64,000 nt of DNA from contig NC_089222.1 in NCBI RefSeq assembly GCF_963924675.1, positions 110,995,316 through 111,059,315 of the forward strand, read 5' to 3'. The DNA is from Phocoena phocoena. Lineage: Eukaryota > Chordata > Mammalia > Artiodactyla > Phocoenidae. A program made the position numbers and the translations under genes. Positions 50,761 to 60,669 of this stretch are shown in pieces. Within the stretch, counting starts at the first letter, position 1; the number at the start of each line of letters is the position of its first letter. The notes under the pieces are model-generated. The model did not search any database. It worked only from the letters and a program-made list of their open reading frames with translations, and was not told the origin of the DNA.

Positions 50761-51484
50761 TCTTTTCTTTCCAAGGACATAAAATTATTCAAGTCCACTC
50801 ACTGGTGTCTTCCTGTCTCTTTCATGATAAACTCCAAAATCACTAAGGCAAACAAATTCTCCATGATACATCAATATTCCCAACATCATTTCTCCCTGTG
50901 CTTCCTCCAGAATGCACCTGATGCTACAACAATGGGTAAGGCTGTGCAGCTACACAAAATACTATTTTCTGTGTTGTTGTTTTTTTTTTCAAATAATCTG
51001 TAAGTTCTTTGTGGGGAGACACTGTATTTTGCTACTCCAAATGTGCCTGAATTCAGAACTTCCCACTGTGGCTGATTAACTAGAAACCTATCCCCTATCC
51101 TTGTCCAGTTATCCCTTGCAATACTTCATGTAGTCTCAAGATACCCTTACCTCAGTTTGAAGAATAAGCCAATAGTATTCTCTCCAGAGATAATACATAA
51201 CAATGTAATGGCAGAGCAACAACTTTAAAATGTCAAATGACTATGTAATAGGCTTTTTAAAAATCAGAGGTATGGTTAAAGATGGCAATTAAAATATTTT
51301 ATGTTACTAGTTTTCTCCACAGAAGAAAGACAAATCATAAATGATAAAATATTTTAGTACATTTTCTTAAAGTTATGGAATAGACATTATAAAAATCGCC
51401 TCAATACTTCTTGTATCAAAGTTACCATTTTCAATGTAACTTTCAAACCACATCATCCATAGAAAGGGTATATTTCCCCAAACA

Positions 51485-51965
51485 TTGAATATAGGCTAAC
51501 CCTGTGGCTTGCTTTGTCCAACACAATGTTTGTGTGAAATTCCAAGCAGGGATCTCAAAGGTCTTAATATACTTCTACATAGAACCTGGCTACTGCCAAC
51601 TTAACGAATCCAGAAAAGCTTGCTGGAATGTAAGAGATGATGTGGAGAAGAGTCTAATTGTCACAGATGAGGAAATCACAGACTAATGTAAAGATATTTG
51701 ACCCTCAAACATATTTGGGGTCAAAGATAATTGACCCCAAAACTGGCAGAGCTGACCATTCAAAACAAGGTTGACCATAGACTTGAGTGAGCTCAGCTAA
51801 GATAAGAACAAACCAGGTGATCTATAGACTCATGAACACTAATAAATTTTTTAAGCTGCTGCATTTTGAGGTGGCAACTATTAAACTTTGTATTCTTTTA
51901 ATTCACACTATTAAGCCAGAATATTATGTGATACAATATTCAAAGTACTGTCTTGAGGAAATTTT
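51485..51965 (+). mobile_element. Diverged MaLR-like LTR
   Basis: Loose MLT1-type order: GGCTTGCTTTGTCCAACACA, AGAACCTGGCTACTGCCAAC, GAGTGAGCTCAGCTAAGAT, GAACACTAATAAATTTTTTA and AAGCTGCTGCATTTTGAGG. It contains the perfect inverted repeat at 51714-51741. Assignment is tentative. Confidence 0.45.
51714..51741. repeat. Perfect 11-bp inverted repeat, 6-nt loop
   Basis: TTTGGGGTCAA (51714-51724) and TTGACCCCAAA (51731-51741) are exact complements around AGATAA. There is no T-run or other sign of a terminator. Confidence 0.9.
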
Positions 51966-53209
51966 TAAAATGTGAAAATAAATTTCACATTTATTTCCTT
52001 ACACCAATTTAAAATATTTTAGTCCTATATATATTTGGCATTGACTCTTTATTATACTTTACACTGCATTCTACTCTTCTTTATTATATTGTATACTGTT
52101 TCAACTGTCAGTTCACACTGGATATGGAAATAAATGTCTTAACATTCATAGTAATTTATTTAAAAGATCCGTACTGAGTATTGTCTGAAGGCAAAGGCAG
52201 CCTACTCTATATCAGGGGTGGAGAGGTTAAACAGTAACTGTCCTGAGATACCCTGCCAATGAAACTTTTTAGTCAGGACAGCCAAGAAGTATATGCTGTC
52301 CACGGCTTTGGCAAATGGAAAATCATTTTCACTTCACACTCCAATTAGGATTTTCCATTTCCCATCGGAAATTAAAAAAAAAAAAGACCAACAAAAACAT
52401 CCCCCATCCCTCACTGTACTGTGACATGTTGATGTGTACACCAGAATATGACAGAGCACACTGCCTCAGGACACGATATTCAACTCAAAGGAGATAGTTA
52501 CTGCTACAGCCCCAATCATCCTTCCTAGGATACAGAAGCAAAGCAAGAATTTAGCAGCATGAAGTGTATGATGTAAATCCTCTTTAGCAATGTTGTTCTC
52601 TCATATAACATTAAGGATCCTGGTGTAGGAAAATGTGACCCCAGTGTAAAACACATTAAAAAAGATTAGCAGAATTTGAAGAATTCTAGAAAAAGAAGAT
52701 CAAAATACATTGTACAAGAATATTACTGTTCCAGCCATACTGGCTTAAGGATGTCCAAAGAACAAATTGGGAAATAATACTAGTGAGGAGAGTGTGAGAA
52801 ATTTTATTAGCATACGAAGGCACAGAATCCATAATTTGTTGTATTTATAATTAAATTAACAGCATAGCAAAGCTTATTGTATATTATATAAAGCTGATTT
52901 TAGAGTACAGCATGACTTTTTTTAAGACTTGGATTGTCATCATAAAGTTCTGTATCAACTCAATCCTTCAGGTAAACTATAGATATCTATACCAGTTGGA
53001 TGCTGAAAACAATTATTAAGAGGACACTTCAGGAAATAGTTTGATAAGGGCTGTTGGTTTGTTTATTTCTGTGTGTGTGATGACACATGTTACATAAACC
53101 ACCTGCTGGGCAATGAGAAGGAAAAAAGGATTAACACGACACTATCTCTTGAACCCAGAAACTCACAATTTAGCTTTCAGGGTTTGAGAATACCAGTTTA
53201 TCAGTTGAA
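51966..53209. other. Non-coding stretch, nothing recognised
   Basis: No gene, RNA or confident repeat. A short A-run sits at 52374-52385. Confidence 0.5.
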
Positions 53210-53219
53210 ATTGGCACTG

Positions 53220-53630
53220 CATTTAGAAAAGGCCTAGAAGAGTAGTAGCATTTAAAAGCACTTTATAGTACTTCCTATGCCTCAGATTCAGATCGAAGTG
53301 CTTTACCTAGGTATGCTCATTGAATTATCACAACAAATCTATCTATGAGCTAGAGACCACTGTTCCGCTTATTTTGCAAATGAGGAAAGTGAGGCACACA
53401 TAAGTAACTGCCATTAGAAACTCAGCTGGAAAGTATTGGGTTGGTAAAAACTTCATTCGGGTTTGAGTAAACCTAAAAGCTACATTTTTCATTTTCACGA
53501 AGAACTTTATTGAACAGAGTATATACTAACCAAATGAACTTTTTGGTCAAGCCAATAAATAAAATGGGACTTGAAGGCAGCCAATCTGGCTCCAGTGTGT
53601 GTGCCCTTAACCACTATACTCTACAGATTC
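53220..53630 (+). mobile_element. MIR, split by a mariner-derived insert
   Basis: The left arm shows AATTATCACAACAAATCT, TTATTTTGCAAATGAGGAAA, GTGAGGCACACATAAGTAAC and CTCAGCTGGAAAG. After the insert it resumes TGGGACTTGAAGGCAGCC, AATCTGGCTCCAGTGTG and CCCTTAACCACTATACTCT. The clean resumption fixes the edges of the insert. Confidence 0.85.
53436..53555. mobile_element. Mariner-derived MITE-like element, 120 bp
   Basis: Bounded by TA on each side (53434-53435 and 53556-53557), the target duplication of Tc1/mariner transposons. The left end TTGGGTTGGTAAAAACTTCA is an imperfect inverted match to the right end TGAACTTTTTGGTCAAGCCAA. The interior is far too short for a transposase, so it is a non-autonomous deletion derivative. 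The ends resemble the mariner family of ruminants and whales. Confidence 0.85.
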
Positions 53631-53800
53631 TCTTGGCACCTTTAAAGTACTTTGGAGAGCAGTTACTTGCTACAATTTGTTCAATGTCATTCTAGGTTGG
53701 CATCTCCATATCTTAGAGTCTGTGTGGCTAAAAAGCTTTATAAGAGCGTTTCAGTCTATCAAAGATTTTATTTATTTATACAACTCACATCAGGATAAAT

Positions 53801-53815
53801 TATCCAGGGTATCTT
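53801..53815 (+). repeat. L1 target-site duplication, left copy
   Basis: TATCCAGGGTATCTT, next to the L1 A-tail (seen as TTATTTTTTTA). It matches 60655-60669 at 13 of 15 positions. Confidence 0.8.
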
Positions 53816-54220
53816 TATTTTTTTAACATCTTTATTGGAGTATAATTACTTTACAGTGTTGTGTTAGTTTCTGCTGTATAACAAAGTGAATCAGCTATAT
53901 GCATACCTATATCTCCATAACCCCCCTCCCTCTTGCGTCTCCCTCCTTATCCCATCCCTCTAGGTGGTTGCAAAGCACTGAACTGATCTCCCTGTGCAGC
54001 TGCTTCCCACTAGCTATCTATTTTACATTTGGTAGTTTATATATGTCAAGGCTACTCTCTCACTTCATCCCAGTTTACCCTTCCCCCTCCCCGTGTCCTC
54101 AAGTCCATTATCTATGCCTGTGTCTTTATTCTTGTCCTGCCCCTAGGTTCATCAGAACCTTTTTTTTTTTTTTTTTTAGATTCCATATATATATGTGTTA
54201 GCATACAGTATTTGCTTCTC
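53816..54220 (-). other. L1 3' UTR and A-tail
   Basis: On the plus strand the A-tail appears as TTATTTTTTTA, followed by CATCTTTATTGGAGTATAAT, GTTAGTTTCTGCTGTATAAC, AAAGTGAATCAGCTATATGC and a C-rich block. The boundary with ORF2 is approximate. A run of 18 T occurs at about 54161-54178. Confidence 0.75.
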
Positions 54221-55288
54221 TTTTTCTGACTTACTTCACTCTGTATGACAGACTCTAGGTCCATCCACCTCACTACAAATAACTCAATTTCTTTTTATGG
54301 CTGAGTAATATTTCATTGTATATATGTGCCACATCTTCTATATCCATTCATCTGTCAGTGTACACTTAGGTTGCTTCCATGTGCTGGCTATTGTAAATAG
54401 TGCTGCACTGAACATTGTGGTAATGACTCTTTTTGAACTATGGTATTCTCAGGGTATTTACCCAGTAGTAGGATTGCTGGGTCATATGGTAGTTTTATTT
54501 TTAGTTTTTTAAGGAACCTCCATACTTTTCTCCATAGTGGCTGTATCAATTTACATTCCTACTAACAGTGCAAGAGTGTTCCCTTTTCTCGACACCCTCT
54601 CCAGCATTTATTGTTTGTAGACTTTTTGTGATGGCCATTCTGAGTGGTGTGAAGTGATACCTCATTGTAGCTTTGATTTCCATTTCGCTAATGATTGTGA
54701 TGTTGAGCATCTTTTCATGTGTTTGTTGGCAATCTTTATATCTTCTTTGGGGAAATGTCTACTTAGGTCTTCTGCCCATTTTTGGATTGGGTTGTTTGTT
54801 TTTTGATATTGAGCTGCATGACTGCTTGTATATTTTGGACATTAATCCTTTGTCAGTTGCTTTGTTTGCAAATATTTTCTCCCATTCTGATGGTTGGCCT
54901 TTCATTCTGTTTATGGTTTCCTTTGCTGTGCAAAAGATTTTAAGTCTCATTAGGTCTTATTTGTCTATTTATGTTTTTATTTCCATTTCTCTAGGAAGGG
55001 GTCAAATAGGATCTTGTGATTTATGACATAGAGTGTTCTGCCTGTGTTCTACTGCAAGAGTTTTGTACTGTCTGGCCTACATTTAGGTCTTTAATCCATT
55101 ATGAGTTTATTTTTGTGTATGGTGTGAGGAAGTGTTCTAATTTCATTCTCTTACATGTAGCTGTAGAGTTTTCCCAGCATCACTTACTGAAGAAACTGTC
55201 TTTTCTCCATTGTATACTCTTGCTCCCTTTATCAAAGATAAGATTCCATATGTGCGTGGGTTTATCTCTGGGTTTTCTATCCTGTTCC

Positions 55289-55360
<72 letters not shown>

Positions 55361-57592
55361 GTTTTTGTGCCAGTACCAAACTGTCTTGGTTATTGTAGCT
55401 TTGTAGTACAGTCTGAAGTCAGGGAGCCTGATTCCTCCAGCTCCATTTTTCTTTCTCAAGATTGCTTTGGCTATTCAGGGTCTTCTGTGTTTCCATACAA
55501 ATTGTGCAATTTTTTGTTCTAGTTCTGTGAAAAATGCCATCAGTAGTTTGATAGGGATTGCACTGAATCTATAGATTGCTTTGGGTAGTATAGTCATTTT
55601 CACAATGTTGATTCTTCCAATCCAAGAACATGGTATAACTCTCCATCTGTTTGTATCATCTTTAATTTCTTTCATCTCTGTCTTACAGTTTTCTGCATAC
55701 AGGTCTTTTGTCTCCTTAGGTAGGTTTATTCATAGGTATTTTATTCTTTTTGTTGCAATGTTAAATGGGAATGTTTTCTTAATTTCTCTTTCAGATTTTT
55801 CATCATTATTGTATAGGAATGCAAGGGATTTCTGTGCATTAATTTTGTATCATGATACTCTACCAAATTCCTTGATTAGCTCTAGTAGTTTTCTGGTAGC
55901 ATCTTTAGGATTCTCTATGTATAGTATCATGTCATCTGCAAACAGTGACAGCTTTACTTCTTCTTTTCTGATTTGGAATCCTTTTATTTCTTTTTCATCT
56001 CTGATTGCTGTGGCTAAAACTTCCAAAACTATGTTGAATAACAGTGGTGAGAGTGGGCAATCTTTTCTTGTTCCTGATCTTAGTGGAAATGGTTTCAGTT
56101 TTTCACCATTGAGAATGACGCTGGCTGTGAGTTTGTCATATATGGCCTTATATTGAGGTAGGTTCCATCTATGACTACTTTCTGGAGAGTTTTTAAAATA
56201 AATCGGTGTTGAGTTTTATCAAAAGCTTTTTCTGCATCTATTGAGATGATCATATGTTTTTTATCCTTCAGTTTGTTAATATGTTGTATCACATTGATTG
56301 ACTTACATATATTGAAAAATCCTTGCATTCCTGGGATAAACCCCACTTGATCATTGTGTATGATCCTTTTCATGTGCTGTTGGATTCTGTTTTCTAGTAT
56401 TTTGTTGAGGATTTTTTCATCTATGTTCATCAGAGATATTGGCCTGTAGTTTTCTTTCTTTGTGACATCTTTGTCTGGTTTTGGTATCATGGTGATGGTG
56501 GCCTTGTAGAATGAATTTGGGAGGGTTCCTCCCTTTGCTATATTTTGGAAGAGTTTGAGAAGGATAGGGGTTAGCTCTTCTCTAAATGTTTGATAGAATT
56601 CGCCTGTGAAGCCACCTGGTCCTGGGCTTTTGTTTGTTGGATGATTTTTAATCACAATTTCAGTTTCAGTGCTTGTTATTGGTCTGTTTATATTTTCTAT
56701 TTCTTCCTGGTTCAGTCTCAGAAGGTTGTGCTTTTCTAAGAATTTGTCCATTTCTTCCAGGTTGTCCATTTTATTGGCATAGAGTTGCTTGCAGTAATTT
56801 CTCATGATCCTTTGTATTTTTGCAGTGTCAGTTGTTACTTCTCCTTTTTCATTTCTAATTCTGTTGATTTGAGTCTTCTCCCCTTTTTTCTTGATGAGTC
56901 TGGGTAATGGTTTATCAATTTTGCTTATCTTCTCAAAGGACCAGCTTTTAGTTTTATTGATCTTTGCTACCGTTTCCTTCATTTCTTTTTCATTTATTTC
57001 TGATCTGATCTTTATGATTTCTTTCCTTCTGCTAACTCTGGGGGATTTTGTTCTTCTTTCCCTAATTGCTTTAGGTGTAAGATTAGGTTGTTTATTTGAG
57101 AATTTTCTTGTTTCTTGAGGTATGATTATATTGTTATAAACTTCCCTCTTAGAACTGCTTTTGCTGCATCCCATTGGCTTTGGGTCATTGTGTTTTCATT
57201 GTCATTTGTTTCTAGGTTTTTTTTTTATTTCTTCAGTGATCTCTTGGTTATTTAGTAGTGTATTGTTTAGCCTCCATGTGTTTGTAGTTTTTATAGTATT
57301 TTTCCTGTAACTGATATCTAGGCTCATAACGTTGAGGTCAGAAATGATACTTGATATGATTTCAATTTTCTTAAATTTACCAAGGCTTGATTTGTGAACC
57401 AAGATATGATGTATCCTGGAAAATGTTCCATGAGCACTTAAGAAGAAAGTATATTCTGTTGTTTTTCGATGGAATGTCCTATAAATATCAATTAAGTCTA
57501 TCTTGTTTAATGTGTCATTTAAAGCTTGTGTTTCCTTATTTATTTTCACTTTGGATGATCTGTCCATTGGTGAAAGTGGGGTGTTAAAGTCC
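54221..57592 (-). pseudogene. L1 ORF2 3' portion (RT and C-terminal domain), broken
   Basis: Encodes, in fragments, the L1 reverse transcriptase that copies L1 and SINE RNA. It begins at the GDFNTPLS region of the endonuclease domain, at the inversion point. The longest frame is 359 codons (56095-57174). Reverse transcriptase motifs are visible: SIDAEKAFD at about 56211-56250 and the catalytic FADD motif encoded at 55921-55950. Breaks include stops and a frameshift near 57200, a frameshift near 56160, another between 56095 and 55675, and a (TA)n expansion at 55292-55358. The plus-strand frames here (up to 191 codons) are antisense shadows. Confidence 0.9.
55290..55360. repeat. (TA)n microsatellite within L1 ORF2
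   Basis: About 34 TA units lie between GTTCCATT and CTGTTTTTGTGCC, where L1 normally has only a short TATA-like stretch. In the sense frame it would read alternating Tyr-Ile. Confidence 0.95.
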
Positions 57593-57736
57593 CTGAATCA
57601 AGATGGAATACTAGGAAGACATGGAATTCGCATGTCCTCACAACTAGTGCACCTACCAGTTACCAGTGGGGGACCACGGACACCTATAGGGATAGGAAGA
57701 ACCCCCAGTGACCGAGTAGGATGTGGGGTGTGGGGA

Positions 57737-58255
57737 GACTAAAGGGAGGAGAAGTGAAGGCAGGATAGGACTGGCGCCCCTGAATGGTGGCTGGGGGAGA
57801 GGAAGGGATCCCAAGCCCAAGGGAGAAACTGGGGAACAATTGGGAGAGCAGAGGATCAAAAGTGAGCATGGCCAGGTTTCTCCTGACCACTTGGACCCCC
57901 AGAAGCCTGCTGAGATCCCAGGCTTGACCCTCTGCCCACCAAGATATCCTCGAGGTGCGCAAGTCCTGAGGGAGTGAGAGGGAGAGAAGGGGGTGCAAAA
58001 GTAAAGGCTGGACCTCTGGGACTGGCACCCCTGAGGGGTGGCTGGGGGAGGGGAAGAGTTCCTACACCCACCGGCACCCACCCATAGTTAGGGGTCCAGC
58101 GGGGACAGGGGAGACCCTGGGGGAGATGGTGGAGAGGGGTGCAAAGGAACAGAAGGGAATGGGGACACTGCTTTCCCTGTCCACTTAGGTACCAGGAAGC
58201 CTGTTGGGCTCCTGGGCCTAATCCTCTGCCCTTGGAGCCTCCTTCAAGCTGGGCA
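57737..58255 (+). repeat. Two diverged monomer units in the L1 5' UTR
   Basis: GGACTGGCGCCCCTGAATGG at 57768 recurs as GGACTGGCACCCCTGAGGGG at 58019 (251 apart). CCTGACCACTTGG at 57882 recurs as CCTGTCCACTTAGG at 58176 (294 apart), each followed by AGAAGCCTG or GGAAGCCTG. The later unit carries about 43 extra bases. Confidence 0.75.
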
Positions 58256-58332
58256 GAGCCCAAATGCCACAGCTACCCATGCACAGAGCCCTACCTCTGC
58301 ATTAGGAGACCCCTTCAACAATCTGGGCCTAA

Positions 58333-58335
<3 letters not shown>

Positions 58336-58380
<45 letters not shown>
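58336..58380. repeat. (CA)n microsatellite in the L1 5' UTR
   Basis: About 21 CA units between CCTAAACC and TCACTCAGGG. Confidence 0.95.
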
Positions 58381-58382
<2 letters not shown>

Positions 58383-58684
58383 TCAGGGCCCTACCTCCAA
58401 AGTGTGGAACGCCACGCTCCAGAGGCCTTCCTTTTGACATGTTGCTTCTCCCCTTCCACACAGGTCCTAAGCAGAGGCCCTGTCCCAGGCTTTAATGTCA
58501 CCCCAATTGGGCCTCGCTCCCAGGGCCTTTTCCGGCTACATGGGTCCTGAGCCTAGGCCCCACCCCATTCTCAAACGTCACCTCCCCCACCACCTGCCAC
58601 CCACACTTGCCTAGGTCCTGACCCACCCTAAACCCTGCCCCTGTCTAAGTTCCACCCCCACCTAAATTCCACCCCATAACCAAG

Positions 58685-59012
58685 GCTTTTTTTTTTCCTC
58701 TTTTAGATTGGGGTTCTATTTTACCTTGTTGATTCATTGTTCTTGATTCTTTTATTTTTTAGTTTTCCTAATAAATCTTTTAATTTTCTAAGTTTATTTT
58801 ATTCTTTATAATTTGTTACTGTTCTCTCCTTTTGGCTTGTTTTCCCCCACCCCAACCCTTTTTTTTTTCTTTTTTCTGTTTTGGTGTTATTTTACTTTGT
58901 TGCGGTTGTTTCAACTATAGTTTTATTTTTCCTAATATATTTTTTGTTTTTCTAACTTTATTTTGTTTTTTATTCTTTGATATTGTACTGCTCCTTTTTT
59001 TTTCTTTCTTTC
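58685..59012 (+). repeat. Tandem T-rich duplication in the L1 5' UTR
   Basis: Block A (from about 58685) reads TTCTATTTTACCTTGTTG, AGTTTTCCTAATAAATC and TTCTAAGTTTATTTTATTC. Block B (from about 58862) reads TTATTTTACTTTGTTGC, GTTTTATTTTTCCTAATA and TTCTAACTTTATTTTGTT. The period is about 172 bases. Confidence 0.65.
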
Positions 59013-59298
59013 TTCTTTATATTTTACTATGCCATGAAGCTTTCAGCATCTTGGTTCCCAGGCCAGAGGTCAGGCCCAAGCTGCTGTGGTGGGAGCTCCA
59101 AGTCCAAACCACTGGACTAACAGAGAACCTCAGACCCCAGAGAATATCAATCAGAGTGAGAACTCCCGGAAGTCCTCATCTCAGCACTGAGACCCAGCTC
59201 TCTCCAACGGCCTGCAAACTCCAGTGCTGGATGTCTCAGGCCAAACAACCAGTAAGACAGGAATACAGCACCACCCATCAAAAAAAAAAAAAAAAAAA

Positions 59299-60195
59299 AT
59301 GAAACGACAAAATAATATGTTACAGATGAAGGAGCAAGGTAAAAACCTACAAGACCAAATAAATGAAGGTGAGATAGGCAACTTACCTGAAAAATAATTC
59401 AGAGTAATGATAGTAAAGATGATCCTAAATCTCAGAAACAGAATGAAGAAAATACAAGAAATATTTAACAAGGATCTAGAAGAACTAAAGAGCAAACAAA
59501 CAGTGATGAACAATACAATTACTGAAATTAAAAATACTCTAGAAGGAATCAATAACAGAATAACTGAGGCAGAAGAATGGATAAGTGAGCTGGAAGATAA
59601 AGTGGTGGAAATAACTGCCAGGGAGCAGAATAAAGAAAAAAGAATGAAAAGAATCGAGGACAGTCTCAGAGACCTCTGGGACAACATTAAATGCACCAAC
59701 ATTTGAATTATAGGGGTCCCAGAAGAAGAAGAGGAAAAGAAAGGGCCTGAGAAAATATTTGAAGAGATTATAGTCGAAAACTTCCTTAACATGGGAAAGG
59801 AAATAATCAGTCAAGTCCAGGAAACACAGAGAGTACCATACAAGATAATAAACCCAAAGGGAAACACGCCAAGATGCATATTAATCAAACTATCAAAAAT
59901 TAAATACAAAGAAAACATATTAAAAGCAGCAAGGGAAAAACAACAAATAACATACAAGGGAGTCCCCATAAGGTTAACAGCTGATCTTTCAGCAGGAACT
60001 CTGCAAGCCAGAAGGGAGCGGCAGGACATATTTAAAGTGATGAAAGAGAAAAACCTACAACCAAGATTACTCTACCTGGCAAGGATCTCATTCACATTCG
60101 ATGGGCAAATTAAATCCTTTACAGATAAGCAAAAGTTAAGAGAATTCAGCATCTCCAAACCAGCTTTACAACAAATGCTAAAGGAACTTCTCTAG
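59299..60195 (+). pseudogene. L1 ORF1 (RNA-binding protein), two in-frame stops
   Basis: ORF1p coats L1 RNA as a trimer in the cytoplasm. The frame from ATG at 59299 to the stop at 60193-60195 is 298 codons, near the usual 300-340, and is uninterrupted by frameshifts. In-frame stops occur at codon 33 (59395-59397) and codon 136 (59704-59706, a likely CGA-to-TGA CpG decay). Codons about 37-135 form the Lys/Glu-rich coiled coil (repeated EINNRITEAEEWISELEDK-type heptads). Next comes the RRM start IIGVPEEEEEKKGPEK. The C-terminal domain ends RISFTFDGQIKSFTDKQKLR. A run of 20 A directly precedes the start codon. Confidence 0.92.
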
Positions 60196-60253
60196 GCAGG
60201 AAATACAAGACAAGGAAAAGACCTACAAAAACAAACCCAAAACAATTAAGAAA

Positions 60254-60654
60254 ATGGTAATAGGAACTTACATATCAATAATTACCTTAAATGTAAGTGG
60301 ATTAAATGCTCCAACCAAAAGACATAGACTAGCTGAATGGATACAAAAATAAGACCCATACATATGCTGTCTGCAAGAGACCCACTTCAGACCTAGGGAC
60401 ACAAACAGACTGAAAGTGAGGGGATGGAAAAAGATATTCCATGCAAATGGAAATCAAAAGAGAGCTGGAGTAGTAATTCTCATATCAGACAAAATAGACT
60501 TTATAATAAAGACTATTACAAGAGAAAATGAAGGACACTACATAATGATCATGGGATCAATCCAAGAAGAAGATATAACAATTATAAATATTTACACATG
60601 TGACATAGGAGCACCTCAATACATAAGGCAAATGCTAACAGCCATAAAAGGGGA
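60254..60654 (+). pseudogene. L1 ORF2 5' portion (endonuclease domain), broken
   Basis: The start ATG at 60254 lies 58 bases after the ORF1 stop, the usual L1 arrangement. The product is the N-terminal part of the apurinic-type endonuclease that nicks target DNA. Visible motifs are SGLNAP, CCLQETHF, KIFHANGNQKRAGV and the PQYIRQMLTAIKGD end. Codon 33 is a stop (TAA at 60350-60352, where the family has Gln). Coding continues in the same frame and stops matching L1 at about 60654, where the second target duplication begins. The rest of ORF2 is on the other strand at 57592 and below. Confidence 0.92.
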
Positions 60655-60669
60655 TATCCAGCATATCTT
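60655..60669 (+). repeat. L1 target-site duplication, right copy
   Basis: TATCCAGCATATCTT, the partner of 53801-53815. Read on the minus strand, the junction is ATATT/AAGATATG, fitting an L1-endonuclease TT/AA-type cut. Confidence 0.8.

Larger units (their letters stand above)
57593..59298 (+). promoter_or_regulatory. L1 5' UTR / internal promoter region, about 1.7 kb
   Basis: Starts with ATCAAGATGGAATACTAGGA, close to the L1 5' start (CAAGATGG is a YY1-type site in L1 promoters), then a GC-rich stretch to about 58680. Inside are two diverged tandem units (about 57737-57973 and 57974-58255), a (CA)n array, a C-rich block, a duplicated T-rich block and a run of 20 A immediately before ORF1. 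The GC-rich section looks like a CpG-type promoter but is explained by the L1. Overlapping frames of 114-156 codons here are compositional artefacts. Confidence 0.8.
53816..60654 (-). mobile_element. Near full-length L1 with 5' inversion (twin priming)
   Basis: One L1 insertion of about 6.84 kb in two head-to-head parts. The 3' part (53816-57592, minus strand) runs from within the ORF2 endonuclease domain to the A-tail. The 5' part (57593-60654, plus strand) runs from the 5' UTR start through ORF1 into the ORF2 endonuclease domain. The two ORF2 break points are only about ten codons apart, so almost nothing is lost. A 15-bp target duplication flanks the pair and an L1-endonuclease site (TT/AAGA on the minus strand) lies at the insertion point. 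Twin priming explains this layout. Both ORFs carry disabling mutations. Confidence 0.9.

Noticed and set aside
55016..56156. Plus-strand frames of 168 and 191 codons with hydrophobic stretches resembling membrane segments
   Set aside because: They are antisense to L1 ORF2; the apparent membrane segments and Tyr-Ile repeats come from complementary A-rich coding and the (TA)n array.
57653..58495. Pro/Gly/Ser-rich frames of 84-142 codons on both strands
   Set aside because: They lie in the GC-rich L1 5' UTR and have no start context, splice signals or domain. Composition alone explains them.
59181..59792. 203-codon minus-strand frame
   Set aside because: It is antisense to L1 ORF1, whose A-rich sense strand leaves few stops on the other strand. 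Its Ser/Phe/Leu-rich product reflects that.
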